Assembly (NCBI GenBank): GCA_018257865.1
Contig: JAEUBA010000032.1
Coordinates: 62,001 to 126,000 of the forward strand
Direction: 5' to 3'
Origin: Stereocaulon alpinum
Taxonomy: Eukaryota; Ascomycota; Lecanoromycetes; Lecanorales; Stereocaulaceae
DNA length: 64,000 nt
The position numbers and the translations under genes are program-made. The notes under the pieces were generated by a model. The model did not search any database and had not been told where the DNA came from. It saw only the letters and a list, made by a program, of their open reading frames with translations. Of the stretch, positions 1 through 11,659 are shown in pieces (the first letter of the stretch is position 1; the number at the start of each line of letters is the position of its first letter).

Positions 1-933
1 AAACACTGCACAATTTCCAACAGCCATTCACAGATCCATCAGTGCATATCCTGCTCAACCGGCCACGTGAAGGGCTGAAGCGCAGCCACCCCTTCCCTAT
101 AGATGCCCCCGGAGCCCGCTGCCCTTCAAGCGCGAGAACCGCGAGTTTCGAGGACTAGACTGGGCGCCCAAGTGGCTATGTATGATTGTTGGGGGGCCTC
201 TAGGGGGTTCTCCATGCTTGAGCCCTTCTGCGTAGCCGTTTACAGAATCATTAGGGAGATACTGCTGACTATGGTATTCCTTCGACCCCGTAGGATAAGT
301 CGGATCTTTAGCTAGTTGTCGACGCCAAGAAGACAGCTGTCTGCCAAGGTGTTTAGGGGGTTTGCGACGGGATGGACTTTGGGGGCTGGAAGGTGCTATT
401 ATTGGCCGTTGTGAGATGTAAGGTCTGTGCTAGATAGGGGCTAGATGACGAAAACTGTATGGAGAAGAGCTAGGCCTAGTTAAGCCTTATGAGGGAGCGC
501 CGCTATACAGATCGTCGCGAAATTACAATTCTTAGGCGAGAGGCCGACTCCGATCTTGTGCGTAGGACCAAGCTCTAGATTCCGACCAGCTGGGGATGAG
601 GCTCTTAGAACGCCTCATAGCCACAATGATCTGCGATTGCCAGGGTCAAGGAGCCTTGGTCATGTGACAGCGCAGACTTGGTTCATCTGGATTGCTTCAA
701 AGTTCGCGCTAGATAGTTGCCAATATTGCCGCAATACCCGTATCTGGAAATCGACTAATGGGACTACTTGCCACGATCCGCGGGAGGCGTTCAGCCTCCA
801 TGCTGATAACAGATGAGTTGTGGGCTAGAAGACGGTGTACAAGACCAGTCTGCCGTCATGGCTTTAAGTTCGCTTCCTCTAGGATTTTTGTACTTTCCCC
901 ATCCCATACATTCTCTTGCGCTGTCGACGAGCA
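1..933. other. Intergenic, no gene supported
   Basis: Only short overlapping reading frames in several phases, none with a recognisable motif or a convincing intron. It includes the upstream region of the GMC oxidoreductase gene. The left edge of the window may cut a neighbouring gene, but no coding signal reaches it. Confidence 0.5.
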
Positions 934-2954
934 ATGGCACTGTCTCAGCGAAACAAAGTTCGTTTCTCTCGTTTAGCAGCTTTCCTTGTTGTCATTTTCA
1001 TCTTTATACATTTCATTAGCAGTCCCAAGTCTCGCCAAGCTCCCGCTAGTCAAGCAAGCACAAATGATAATGTGAAGATATTGAAAAGAGATGGCGTCAA
1101 GAATGATGCCTCAGCCATACGCGATATCTACGATTATATTGTTGTAGGTGGAGGGCAGAGCGGCTTGACAGTAGCAAATAGATTGAGCGAGGGCAAGGAC
1201 ACCGTTCTCGTCGTCGAATATGGGTACCTGTACCACGACGATCCTCTGATAGCACGGCCCTGGCAGCCCTTCGATCTAAGCAAAGGCCTCTTCCACGACC
1301 CGAAGCTGATGTTCAATTTCTCCTCGACTCCACAAGCTGGGCTTAACGGTCGAACCCAGCATATATCGGCAGCTTCTACTGTAGGAGGGGGCTCAACGGT
1401 AAACGGCATGTTTCTCAATCGCGGCGCCGCAGAGGATTACGACGCGTGGGAGAAGCTTGGCAACCCAGGTTGGGGCTGGAAGGGAATGTTGCCCTACTTC
1501 AAGAAGAGTTCGACTTTCACCCCTCCAGGAAAGATGCTGCAAGAAGAGTATGGAGCCACCTATGATCTGGATGCTGCGTACGGGACTGATGGACCAATCC
1601 ACATGAGTAATCCAGAATGGGCATGGCCTGGCCAAAAGGTACAAATGGCCGGATGGAGAGAGCTCGGTGTTCAAAACACCACTGAAGGTGCTGGTGGAGA
1701 TGCTATTGGCATATTCTGGGTTCCTCGGGCTCAACACCCGATAGACCAAACTCGTTCTTACGCAGTGACCGGGCACCTGGACCCAGCTTTGGAGCGAGAT
1801 AATTTTGATCTTTTGCCGGGTCATCGCGTGAGCCAGATCATACTCTCCAAGGATAACCAAGCCGAAGGCGTCGTGATTCAAAGGCGAGACGGAAACAACA
1901 CAATTTCTGCTGTTCACGCTAGGAAGGAGGTTGTTCTTGCTGCTGGGTTGCATACCCCAGTAATCATGCAACGAAGCGGCATCGGACCGAGAAAGCTACT
2001 TGAGACTGCAGGCATAGACGTTCGTGTTGAGCTTCCTGGCGTTGGAATGAACCTACAGGATCACCCAGCTGCGGGCTTAAACTACGTCTTCACGACCGAC
2101 TTCTTCATCAATCCAGGCTCAATCAGCGGAGTACAAGCTGCGGATGAGTTCAAACGCACTCGGTCTGGGCCCCACGCAGGTGGCCACAATGCCGCCATGT
2201 TTCTCCCTGCCGCCTCATTTCTTAACAACAGCGTTGAGATCATCGAATCCGTTACCAAGGACGAGCGTCTTCAGAATCTTCCCCACATGTACGCGGCGAA
2301 CCCGACGCTCTACGCCGGCTACCAGAAACAACTCTCGATCCTCGCCCAAGCATACGGATCCAACAAATCGGCCGTCATCGGCACACCCATCGCAGGAGAC
2401 GGTTACTCTTTGCTAATCCTGCAGAAACCTGTCAGTCGGGGCACGATCACTCTCGACCCGTCTAACCCCTTCGGGGCAAACGCTCTGGTCGATTACGGCA
2501 CCTTGAAAGATCCTCTAGATCTCAAAGTCCTCATCGGCATGATAGAATTCACGCGTAAATGGTACAAGAGCGAAGCCATGAAACGTGTCACGCCGGTTGA
2601 ACACTCGCCGGGTCTCGCCGTTAGCTCCTATGCAGACCTCGAGAAGTACGTCAGAGATCAAGCGGAGAGCACGATAGGGCATCAGTCTGGCACAACGGCT
2701 ATGATGCCCTTAGAGCTAGGTGGCGTTGTGGATCCCGGTTTGTTGGTGTATGGTGTCAAACAGTTGAGCGTGGTGGATGCGAGTATGATACCGCTGGTGC
2801 CGAGCACGAATCTCTGTTCTACTGTCTACGCCGTTGCTGAGAAGGTAAGAATGTGACCCTAACATGTGGGTACAGAACAAAGCTGAATTTTGATCGACAG
2901 GCTGCGGATTTAATAAAGAAGCGCAACCGGAAACTCTGGGGTATGAGTTACTGA
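934..2954 (+). CDS. Membrane-anchored GMC oxidoreductase (FAD)
   Basis: A 654-aa flavoprotein of the glucose-methanol-choline family, which oxidises alcohols or sugars (family knowledge; substrate not predictable). Exon 1 is 934-2844. A 56-nt intron (2845-2900) is followed by a 17-codon last exon (2901-2954) that completes the usual AxKAADLIK-like end. The FAD Rossmann motif VVGGGQSG is at residues ~71-78. The GMC signature GSTVNGMFLNRG and the second signature AAGLHTPVIMQRSGIGP follow. The C-terminal active-site His is His583 (in GHQSGTTAMMP). The second catalytic position, often His, is Asn626 (PSTNLCSTVYAVAE), as in aryl-alcohol-type or some uncharacterised members. Residues ~15-27 form one hydrophobic segment after a basic N-terminus, so it looks like a type II membrane protein or an uncleaved signal rather than a plain secreted enzyme. 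The start is the ATG at 934; the frame is open 18 nt upstream only through a non-ATG codon. Confidence 0.93.
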
Positions 2955-4071
2955 AAATGCTCCCTGTGCTCTGGAGGACCTGCTAGCGTCCAACGCATTC
3001 AGCATTGCAAGCGGTCGACCTGTCATTAACGCCCACAAATGGAGCGAGAGGAGTCTGCAAGTAGAGAAAGCGCAGTCCCATCAGCCGGATTCGCATCCTT
3101 TTTCGCCCGCAACTCCTACCGCAGCCCGAGAAGCCCAGAAAACGTCAAACGCAGTACCCGCGCCATTACGCTTCACCTGTGTACTGGTCCGGAACCAGCA
3201 ACTGCGGCGAATGCTTGCACGCGCGAAGACCACTTCTTCGAAAACTAGGAGGCAGCATATACTCCCTTTTGTTCACCCAGGAAATGCGTACGACCCTACT
3301 CACTAATCGATCCCTAATATCCGCACGAACGAAGAAGAGTTATAAGCTGCTTATGTCTTATCACGTCCTGATACGCACTTAGCTAGTCCATGTATATAGG
3401 TATATAATGAAGACTCAAAGACCATAAAGTACTCTCTCTACTGCTTTGGCACTATAACCTTGATGTTTGGTAGTATCATAGCACTTACTAAACCCTCTTC
3501 GAGCGGGAGGATATGAGAAAGTCTTAGGGCACATGGGTATTTAAACACTGTTTCCGTGCAGAGGCAGGAATGCTTGGAAAGCCTGTGACTGTGAATGAAA
3601 ACGCGATTACCGCCACCGCGATTAATAGAGTAGTTCTCCTTGCACTCCAACTTGCTTCACTCTTTGCGGGCACCACTTGGGGCGCTACTTGTAGGACACG
3701 CAATAGAATTCAACAATTGCATGCCATTCGAACTTCATCCAGCGTCGCAGGTTTGTAGAAGCATGATACAACATGCAAACGTGTATTGGGTATACGTACC
3801 ATGCTCTGCGATGTGTCCTGGTGCGCCTACCGCGTGTATACCCTAACCCTAAAGCAACCGCGTAATGGAAATGTGGGGTCACTAGCGCCAATTCCTCGAA
3901 TCGAGATCACAAGACAGACCCCGCAATCACTACTCATCCCCTCCTGCTCCTCATTGCTCGTACCTGACCATCTCTCACTACCCAGTATCCAGACCCGAAC
4001 CTTCCAAGCCTCCAAACTTAGTAAACACCAGCTTTTGAACCCTTCGTTCAAACACCAACACCTGAGCAACA
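2955..4071. other. Intergenic between GMC and DUF6699 genes
   Basis: No supported gene. A 69-codon ATG frame at 3039-3248 has no motif and was not called. At about 3838-3853 there are two tandem CCCTAA units, too few to be called an interstitial telomere. Pyrimidine-rich sequence before 4072 is probably the promoter/5' UTR of the next gene. Confidence 0.5.
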
Positions 4072-4883
4072 ATGTCCGCCGATACAGTAGAACCCCTCTC
4101 CAAGGTCGACTCAGCCGTGTCTGGCTTGTCGTCTTCTCCTCCGGATGACAAGGGAGCAGTCAAGGGACATCGGAGAGCGAGCTCGAGTGCTGCTGGGGTG
4201 TATAACATCAACGATTTAGGTGAGTTAATGATTGCACGTCAAAGGGCGTTGATGAGAGATGGCCAATGCCAGGGATTGCTCAATGACGCGCGGCTGACAC
4301 ATGCATAGAAAAGGAAGGGAAGGAGCTGGTAATAGCGAAGGAAACGCAACGACTGAACTGGTAAGTCATCCCAACGCCAACCTTGGGCAGCAATGGTCGA
4401 CACCGTCGATACGGACCTTACCGCTGTATCATGTGGATCTGCATTGCTGACAAGACTGGTTCAAGGCGTCTGAACAAATCTCCTACCACAATAGATGACA
4501 AAGAGTGCCTGAAGAAGTTCCTCACGAATCCTCCGGTCAAGAAGATCGACCTGCATTTCCCATTAGGGCTTGAAGTCACTGCACGAAACCTGAAGGGTGT
4601 GACCATCAAGGATGCATTAGACGCTATCCATAAGCAGTTCAAGAAGAAGGTAAGACAGTCTCATGTGTTGCTTCCGGCTATGCTTTTCTTCTAGGAGTGA
4701 CGAAGGCTGATCGATGAAACTGCACAGGCCGATGACGAACTCGAATTGCCCGTCCTAGCAGGCTTCGAATGGGACAAAGAGGAGTCGTGGACACGGCTGA
4801 TTGTGCATCAGAAAAAGGAAGGGCAGGCCCAGTCAAGCAGCAAGAAGAAGGGCAAGAAAGGAAAGGATGAGGAAGAGGAATAG
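4072..4883 (+). CDS. DUF6699-type conserved fungal protein
   Basis: A small conserved protein of unknown function (179 aa). The hand-built model has four exons, 4072-4219, 4309-4360, 4466-4649 and 4728-4883. All junctions are GT..AG and in phase. The N-terminus is Ser-rich and probably disordered. Residues ~60-128 hold the conserved core LNKSPTTIDDKECLKKFL, then KKIDLHFPLGLEVTARNLK and GVTIKDALDAIHKQF, which matches the DUF6699 fold seen in many fungi (family knowledge). The C-terminus is a Lys-rich then Glu-rich tail (SSSKKKGKKGKDEEEE). No catalytic residues can be pointed to, so no function is proposed. Confidence 0.87.
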
Positions 4884-5398
4884 GACCCCGACCAAACAGG
4901 GCTCCAGGATTCGTCTTGGACTACAAACTCGTCATAGAGGGTGTTGAGAAGGATATTGAATGCATGGGAGTGTAACAACAGCTGGATCTGCGATGGTGGA
5001 AAGCACAGAGGCGGTAGCAATCGTATGCAGCAGATACTTTAGCTACCACAAACACACCTCTCTGCTCCGAGCTGCGAACCTATTCGAGAAGATGAATTGG
5101 ACATTTTTGTATGCCTCACCATCCTTGGAGGTCATCAGTCGCGGTGACATTCAGAAAAGCTGTAGTGGAACGAAAGAGTCTCGAAAGAAAAATGAGATGT
5201 GTGACAACCCAAGTCTAGTCCAAAAAGGGAAGGTGCGAGGTGGGCCTATCACAACGTACCTCTCTATGCAACCCAGCCTCATCATGGGAAGCAACCGCCA
5301 ATCATAGTATCTTAGCCATTGCCCCGCCCTCGAGAGTCCTCGATGTAACCTTCTTATCTACCTTTTTTCTCTTTGGGCATTGTAATATAAGCGCTGCA
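4884..5398. other. Intergenic before FAD oxidoreductase
   Basis: No gene seen. The frame of the next gene is open upstream to 5240 through a non-ATG codon, but the first good ATG is 5399. Confidence 0.5.
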
Positions 5399-6823
5399 AT
5401 GGAAGAACGCGCCTCGATCCCTCCTGGGCTACCACGTTCAAACCCTACTGTCTCTTACTGGCAAGACCCACCCTCACACCTTGCCAATCACAGAACCACA
5501 GTCGACCTCCCGAAGACTACAGACATCCTGATTATCGGTTCTGGCATTACTGGTTCGTCAATCGCCTACAATATCCTCAACCAACCCTCTCCGCCCTCGG
5601 TCCTTCTGCTTGAGGCTCGCACCGCCTGCTCCGGAGCTACAGGACGTAACGGTGGGCATACGAAGTGTGCCTCTTACCGTGAGGTCTTGGACAATGTAAG
5701 GGATCTGGGAGAAGAAGAAGCTGCAAAGATCATAAGGCTGCAATATAATACCATGAGAGCTATTCACGCTTTTGCTAGAGACCATCGCATTCAATGTGAC
5801 AGCTGGCAAGGGGATACTGTTGATGTCTTCTATGATCAGGGTCAAGTGGACAAGGCCAGGAAAGCTGTTGCGGAGATTAAAAGAGTCTTGGGTGAGAAAG
5901 ATCCTGCTGCAAGGTATATCTTCTATGATGCAAAGGAAACGGAGAGAACGCTCCTGGCTCAAGGGTCATTGGGCTCACTGCAGTATGAGGCTGGGAGTTT
6001 GAGCGCCTACAAATTCGTTACTGGTGTGCTCGACCTGGCTCTTGAGCAGGGTTTGAACCTCCAGACACAGACGCCAGTCTTGAAGATCGCCAAAACCGAG
6101 GATGGGCAGGGAGGCTGGATCGTTCAAACGCCGAGAGGAGTAGTCAGAGCACAGAAGCTGATTCTAGCCACCAATGGATATACAGCACATCTCTATCGAC
6201 CACTTCAAGGCGTGATTGTACCCTTGCGAGGACACATGACTGCTCAACGGCCTGGCTCCGGTCTACCAAAGGCAGGCTTGGATCGAACTTACTCATTCAT
6301 CTATGACTCCAATTACGAATACATGATACCACGACCACAAGGCTCAAAGTTTGCTGGCGATATTATGATAGGCGGAGGAGCTGCGAAAGCACCCAATGAA
6401 GGGCTTCTTGAATGGGGAGAGACAGATGATACTATAACCGATGATATCATACGCAACTATCTTGAAGATTGCACGAAAATCTACTTTGGGACCAATTGGG
6501 GCGAAGACGATCCTGAGGGCAGGCTACGCAAGGCTTGGACAGGCGTTATGGGCTACTCGGCTGACGGTTTCCCACTTATAGGCCAAGTGCCGAACGAGGG
6601 TGGGCTATATCTTGCAGCCTCGTTTCAAGGCAACGGAATGGTGTTGTGTTTTGAGGTCGCAAGAGCCTTGGTAGCTATGATGAACGAAGAAGACGAGCAA
6701 GAGCTGAATCGGTGGTTCCCGAAGGCTTTCCGCATGACGAGTGAGAGGACAAAGCATAAGTTCAGAGGCAAGCTTCACTCGAAGGTTGCGCCGATGGATT
6801 TGGAGCTCAAGAGACAAGGTTGA
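5399..6823 (+). CDS. FAD-dependent oxidoreductase, DAO family
   Basis: An intronless 474-aa enzyme of the D-amino-acid-oxidase-like superfamily. Fungal members with this layout are often annotated as gamma-glutamylputrescine oxidase-like or simply FAD-dependent oxidoreductase. They oxidise amines or amino acids with O2, and the substrate cannot be read from sequence. The dinucleotide fold is DILIIGSGITGSSIAYNIL at residues ~42-60 (Gly47, Gly49, Gly52). It is followed by the GATGRNGGHTK loop typical of this branch. The C-terminal FAD-binding end is GLYLAASFQGNGMVLCFEVA. No signal peptide or membrane segment is evident, so a cytosolic or peroxisomal location is possible, although the end (LKRQG) is not a PTS1. 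The start at 5399 places the Rossmann motif at the usual distance from the N-terminus. Confidence 0.9.
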   Translation: MEERASIPPGLPRSNPTVSYWQDPPSHLANHRTTVDLPKTTDILIIGSGITGSSIAYNILNQPSPPSVLLLEARTACSGATGRNGGHTKCASYREVLDNVRDLGEEEAAKIIRLQYNTMRAIHAFARDHRIQCDSWQGDTVDVFYDQGQVDKARKAVAEIKRVLGEKDPAARYIFYDAKETERTLLAQGSLGSLQYEAGSLSAYKFVTGVLDLALEQGLNLQTQTPVLKIAKTEDGQGGWIVQTPRGVVRAQKLILATNGYTAHLYRPLQGVIVPLRGHMTAQRPGSGLPKAGLDRTYSFIYDSNYEYMIPRPQGSKFAGDIMIGGGAAKAPNEGLLEWGETDDTITDDIIRNYLEDCTKIYFGTNWGEDDPEGRLRKAWTGVMGYSADGFPLIGQVPNEGGLYLAASFQGNGMVLCFEVARALVAMMNEEDEQELNRWFPKAFRMTSERTKHKFRGKLHSKVAPMDLELKRQG

Positions 6824-7119
6824 TACGTATCGAAATCTAGCAACGTATTGGTACAACGATTGTAATAAAATCCTTGGCGACTACCCTCACTATGCAACGA
6901 CAAAGTCAAGACGCTGCGACAAACTCGGGAAAGAAACACAATCACACTTTGTGTATCCTTCGCATGATGTCCAACAATCAAGATTGAATGACGGATGTAG
7001 CAATCATTCCAGATCCGTCCGCCAGCCAGGCCCCCAATACGGGCTCCGAACATCCCGCAGCCAGGTCCTCGCATCTGTGACGAATGGAACGTGGTGTTAT
7101 CCTGTGTCTCGAGACATTG

Positions 7120-7413
7120 CTATGGCTGACGACTCCTCACATTAAACTCGTCCGACCATGCCTTCAGATATTGTCTCCGTGATTGCTCTCGAGTGAGTCC
7201 GCTTTGTTGCTGGGACCACAGGTGTGCATTGTATCTATCAACGTTGTCGACGTAGTTCTGATTTCCAGCTGGTGCTTGCGACGTAGCTGGAGTACGCTTT
7301 TCAGCAGAGTAGCGCTCGGCGGCAGCGCTTGTTTGATGGTTATTGTCACTTTGTACAAGGATCAGCATACTTCAGCCAGGATAGAGAATGACCGAGCTTG
7401 TAACTCACGGCAT
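7120..7413 (-). CDS. Small protein with 5-nt first exon (micro-exon family, divergent)
   Basis: Unrecognised. Exon 1 is ATGCC (7409-7413), followed by a GTGAGT donor. After a 60-nt intron, exon 2 (7348 down to 7120) reads in frame for 76 further residues and a stop. The 77-aa product starts MPDNNHQTSAAAERYSAEKR. The AAERYSAEK segment resembles AVERYLAEKD of the copy at 23 kb. The spacing and the micro-exon start match the other minus-strand copies, but the terminal KxKL exon is missing. An alternative 3' end uses the GTGAGG donor at 7140. It would then join in phase 0 an acceptor near 7075 and a Gly-rich stretch (GMFGARIGGLAGGRIW) with glycine-zipper character, ending at 6775 and overlapping the 3' end of the FAD gene. 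Function unknown. Confidence 0.55.
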
Positions 7414-7553
7414 GACTGTGTCAAGTCCCTTGTGTTGTGGATTTGTGAGCTGTCGTGGCTGTTGTGCGACTTAGTCGACAGGGGACAAGGGCGTACAAGC
7501 AGATAATGAGTAATGAGGTCTAACAAACAAAGACATGACTCAAGGGATGTGGC

Positions 7554-7560
7554 ATTTATA
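7554..7560 (-). promoter_or_regulatory. TATA box upstream of the 7.4-kb gene
   Basis: TATAAAT on the minus strand, about 140 nt upstream of the ATGCC micro-exon. Copies at 11.66, 27.54 and 29.79 kb also have a TATA-like box about 100-160 nt before the ATG, which supports these ATGs as real starts. Confidence 0.4.
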
Positions 7561-9671
7561 AGACGCTTGGGCAGCTTGCAGCGCTGTCTTTGCAGCTGGT
7601 CAAGAAGAGCCAATGCTAAAGCGCAGTACACCCACACTACGCCCTGCGGTCGTGTGATATTATTGGGGGGCCCCGTGCCTCTTTCGCAACGGAGACCTTT
7701 TGATGATGTCTCTCCAATGGAGAACACAATCAAGACTATTGGCAATTTTTGGCCACAACCGTGGGTATAGAGCGGTCCGTGTGTCGCCACCATTGACTCA
7801 GCCTGAATGGGCAGAAGAGCAACTCCACTTGTACGCGAGCACAAAGGCTGAAATACCTCGGAATTCAACCCCGGGTCCTTTAGTGGGGCCAGCCGGCAAA
7901 ACGTTCATGGCTGTCTTGGAGAGGTGATGGTGGTGGACGGTAATCACCAAAATAGGAGGGGGTCCCTTGCAGAGATGCTAGTCCCGCACTGGCCATTTGA
8001 CATAGGGTACGCCCAAGTAGCATAGTATCCCAGCTGCAGCTAGTGGGACTGGATGCAGTGCATCATGCGCTTCCAGAGCTTCCGCTGTACTCGCCGCACA
8101 CCTTTCTACACTTGACTTAAGAGCCTCAGTCGCAGGCAAAGCGCGTAACATGCGCATTCGCCAAATTGAGGTGGGCATGGGTGGCGACGCTTACAAACCC
8201 TCCTGATTGTTGGCAAATCGTCTACCTCAAGCATTGTATGGAAGGCTATAGCCTCGGTCATCATCTGTGCGATCGCATTGGATCAGACATCATGAGACAA
8301 ACGTTATGGTAGAGTTTGCAGCACGCCGCTCGCTTGAATTTGCCATTGCCTGAATTTGCCTGGAAAGGTACAAACCATCTAGCGACCTACGCATGCGACC
8401 AGAGCCGCAATTCCTTTCGCATTTGATATCCCAACCGAGGTCAGCACATGCCACTTTGCTTCAATACCAACCGTCAAGCTGCCCTTGCCTCGCGTAGCCT
8501 GATGACTATTGTGATATTCCGTTCAATGCAAACCATTGTCAATCGTTACTTAGATCCAACGCTTATAACCTCGGCACCTGAGTGATATCAAGAAAGTTGG
8601 CCGTGGTGAAGCTTCGGATTGTCCGCAGACAAGCACTTATTACAGCCTTCTCTTGAGGCGCGTGTTTGATGGGCATTGTTTGGCTCGAACAATTGGTAAC
8701 GCAATCCTTGGTTCGATACGAGGAGCATACACCCGTGTGCCCAATTGGAATTGTTTTACCGCTTAGTACGTGGACAAGGATCTCAGATCCGTGTGTTTCG
8801 TCATGCGCGACTACTGCAATATGACGCTTTCAATGGCACGAGGCTACCCGAACGGGCTCGGCAATGTTCAGGCATTACAAAGCCACCAGCAAATGCACAT
8901 CATCGGTACACGCCTGAAGTTGCAATTGAGAATATCGAAACGCTAGACTAAGCCTCTATGTCCTCCTTTGACCCTGAGTCGGCTTTCCCTTCTAGCTTTC
9001 TACCGCGCTAGATCTCGGCTCAGAACCCTGGAGATGACGTGGCAACCCATAAGGCCATTAAAGTGTCATGTGACGGTGGCAAAACGTCTCGGACGCGCCT
9101 ACTCTCTATGTAAGTGTTCCCTGGCCGGGAACCTGCATAAGTCCGGTGGCAAACATGCGGCTCTATCTCCAATGTCTTCACTCCAGTGCAATGCCCATAT
9201 CTTACGTGTCGCATGGGTGTACCCCTTGGAAGAAATGCTGAGGGTTCAAGGGCTCGTGCCGGGCTTCTTTCCACCAGTCATTCAGCAGGAATCCACATAG
9301 GGTGAACGCGATTCTATCCTTCAATTACCGCCATTGCTCTGATCACGACATGTCTCTGTCGTTCCCAGAAGATTGTGTACATAAAGCATAATTTTTAAGG
9401 AAGCTTGGTGTTCAAAGACTGCAGCATGTAGCGACTAACACCATTGTCTTCACCCAACGACATGCACATGACACATGCATTTACCTTGTGTGATCATAAA
9501 AGTTCCATAGCTCCGAACTCAATGCCATGACCAGTGGTCGTCAGCCCTTACAGTGAGAGTAATCGAGTCTCAGTATATCTTGTCCCACAGATGAAATTGC
9601 AGTCGGTAGTCGATCCAAGGTGGGGAGGAAGAGCAAGGCGGAGGCTCAATGTTACCGAGTAGACTGCAGTC
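7561..9671. other. Gene-poor stretch
   Basis: Two kb with only short frames on both strands and no motif, splice structure or repeat I could support. It lies between two members of the micro-exon family. Confidence 0.4.
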
Positions 9672-9953
9672 TCAGCAGAGCTTTGGCATTCCTAGCAGCA
9701 CAACCATTGTCAGCCACTCTGCAGCAAGACAAGGGAAACTTGGCGTGCCACTCTTGTCGTTCTTGTGCGGATCAATGGCTGCCAAGTAAGCCTTCCACTT
9801 TACAGAATCTCGAGCATCATCCTTACTGGTATTCTGCTCCTCTTTACCAAAAATTAAGAGTCTCTTCCACCTATCATCCCTAGTCAGATAACTTTCAATG
9901 GCCGAAGATGGTCTGTCCCATTCACCATCTTTATTGGGAGTCTCGTCTGACAT
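9672..9953 (-). CDS. Micro-exon family member, probably altered 5' end
   Basis: Unrecognised small protein beginning MSDETPNKDGEWDRPSSAIE and continuing with the family core SAIESYLTRDDRWKRLLIF. The W/Y-L-x-E-x-x-x-W pattern is kept except that R replaces E. The frame runs to TGA at 9672. The last codons are GMPKLC, directly after an AG at 9692-9693, as in the terminal exon of its relatives. Here a strong donor before that exon is missing (best candidate GTGGCA at ~9751), so the read-through and spliced forms cannot be separated. There is no separate ATGTC micro-exon. ATGTC is joined directly to the core at 9953, and the upstream frame stays open to 10007. This could be an intron-less or decaying copy. 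Confidence 0.45.
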   Translation of the reverse strand: MSDETPNKDGEWDRPSSAIESYLTRDDRWKRLLIFGKEEQNTSKDDARDSVKWKAYLAAIDPHKNDKSGTPSFPCLAAEWLTMVVLLGMPKLC

Positions 9954-11312
9954 GTCTGGCGGCATGCTTGGGGAGTCAACGGACGTCGGAGGTACCTTCA
10001 TAAACAACGACTTACCCCCTCAACCAATCGAATGCATACTGCTAGCTGAAAGCCACCGATGAAGTGTCTGAACATGTATTACAATGATGCCAGTTGGAAT
10101 CCAGCGCGCCTGTACGCTTTCTTTGTCAATGGACGCGGGATACCACACATCCCGTTAAAATTGCAAACTTTCAGCAGTTGGTGCCGGCTGATCTTGTTAC
10201 TTTGTCCAGTCCCTAGTCCTCCCAGCATGTCTGTGCGTATGTTGCTTGACTTGCATAGATTCTATAGTGTACAGGCGACGATAATTGTTATATTAAGATT
10301 ATGTGGCCATAGGTGGTATGTGGGTGCGGCGAAGTATTCTGATTGGGTCAGGTTAGGTGTCTATCAACCGGTTTAACGACAGTCATCTGGCCCTACGACG
10401 TATTTGATTCGAACCGGCTAACCAGTCGACTCAAATCGTTACCCTCTACGACCGGCTCTCATTCTTCATAGCCGCTTTCCCGCCGAAGTGGCTATTGAAA
10501 CAGAATGTTAACGCGCTTGACCAAACTGAGGTCCTGGAATGTGTACACGAGCAATAGCCGGCTGTGCCTTATCCGACTGTTGCGGTTTGGTAACCGCAGT
10601 CGAGGGCTCCTAGTCCGCAACGTTCTGGACCGTCAACCGCACCTTAGCGTCTTGAACACATTACCGGCCCGCTGGTCTTCGAGTACGAACACTCCTTAGG
10701 CGGCCTATCGCTGCCGTCAATGGAGATTTCCTTCTTGTAGCGACGTTTTCTTGCGCATTAGCGTGCAAAATCTCCCCTTTACAGTACCTCAAGATCAGAC
10801 CTGAGATTTCCACCGTGAAAGAGTCTCCATGGCTAATTTGAGAAGGCACGCAAGCATCGAGACGAGTTGTACTCGCAATGCTGGATCTTGAGATGAAAGT
10901 AAAACAATCAATGCTTCATATCGAAAAGCTGTGACCCAGATATTGACTGATGGCGGTGCGGGACACACATCTGCGCCAGACATAAAGTTTTGCTACTGCG
11001 CATGACGTCGCAATCAAAGCTATGAACTTTTATATTGACAAGAGTACGACGACTGAGCGCGCACTCGAGGGCTGGGGACGCATGATTCTTCCAATGCTAG
11101 CCTCATCTTGCATCAGTCAATACATACTTCATGCAGGGCACACACCTCCACCATCAACTGTGAGCTAGAACACACCCTTGCTGCAAATTGACTCGAGTCG
11201 TTCCGACCACTCAAAACTTTCATCTATGCCAATGGACAACTGTTTAGACTGGTATGTCGTCCTTGACCGGAATTGCAGAGGCAGTCGCTCCTTTCTACTC
11301 AGCAACCAAATA
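9954..11312. other. Gene-poor stretch
   Basis: A GTAAGT donor-like site on the minus strand near 10016 may belong to the 5' end of the 9.9-kb copy, but no matching first exon was found. Otherwise nothing is supported. Confidence 0.4.
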
Positions 11313-11659
11313 CTAAAGCTTGTTCTTTCCTGAGGGCTCGTCAGTGGCACTCGCCGTTCAGTTGATAGGGCCATGCACCTTGGGTTTCATCTTTCCTTTG
11401 GCTTAAATTGGAAGTTAGGTACTCGAGGTGCTGCTCTTTGGACTGCGCTCGGTTTAGACTGGCATGTTGTTGTGACGTTGCATCCGCACTGCGTTGGTTC
11501 ACATCATTGAGCGTCTTCTGAATTTAAGTACATTGACTTTTAGTGAAGAGCTGTTGCGCAGTAGGATAACAGCTGGATCCAAATTCCTTTTGAGGGAGTC
11601 TAAGGCTGATCTCTTAGCTTGGCAGGGTAATGAAAGAAGATAGGAGATACTCACGACAT
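11313..11659 (-). CDS. Micro-exon family member, 43 aa
   Basis: Three-exon model, all GT..AG. Exon 1 is ATGTC (11655-11659), intron 166 nt. Exon 2 is 11379-11488, intron 49 nt. Exon 3 is 17 nt (11313-11329) encoding GKNKL and a stop. Phases agree at both junctions (2/1 and 1/2). The product starts MSADATSQQHASLNRAQSKE and ends with RKDETQGKNKL. The core is short: EYL remains, but the Trp positions of the other copies are lost. A TATAAAA box at 11761-11769 lies about 105 nt upstream. If the second intron were retained, the protein would end in a different sequence at a nearby stop. Function unknown. The shared ends make it a clear relative of the 13.8, 17.7 and 23.2 kb genes. Confidence 0.6.

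Noticed and set aside
1134..1971. Minus-strand open frames of 94 and 192 codons
   Set aside because: They lie opposite the GMC coding exon in other frames and carry no motif; shadows of the real gene.
3838..3853. Interstitial telomere repeat
   Set aside because: Only two CCCTAA units; expected by chance often enough.
5558..5962. 134-codon minus-strand frame
   Set aside because: Antisense shadow of the FAD oxidoreductase.
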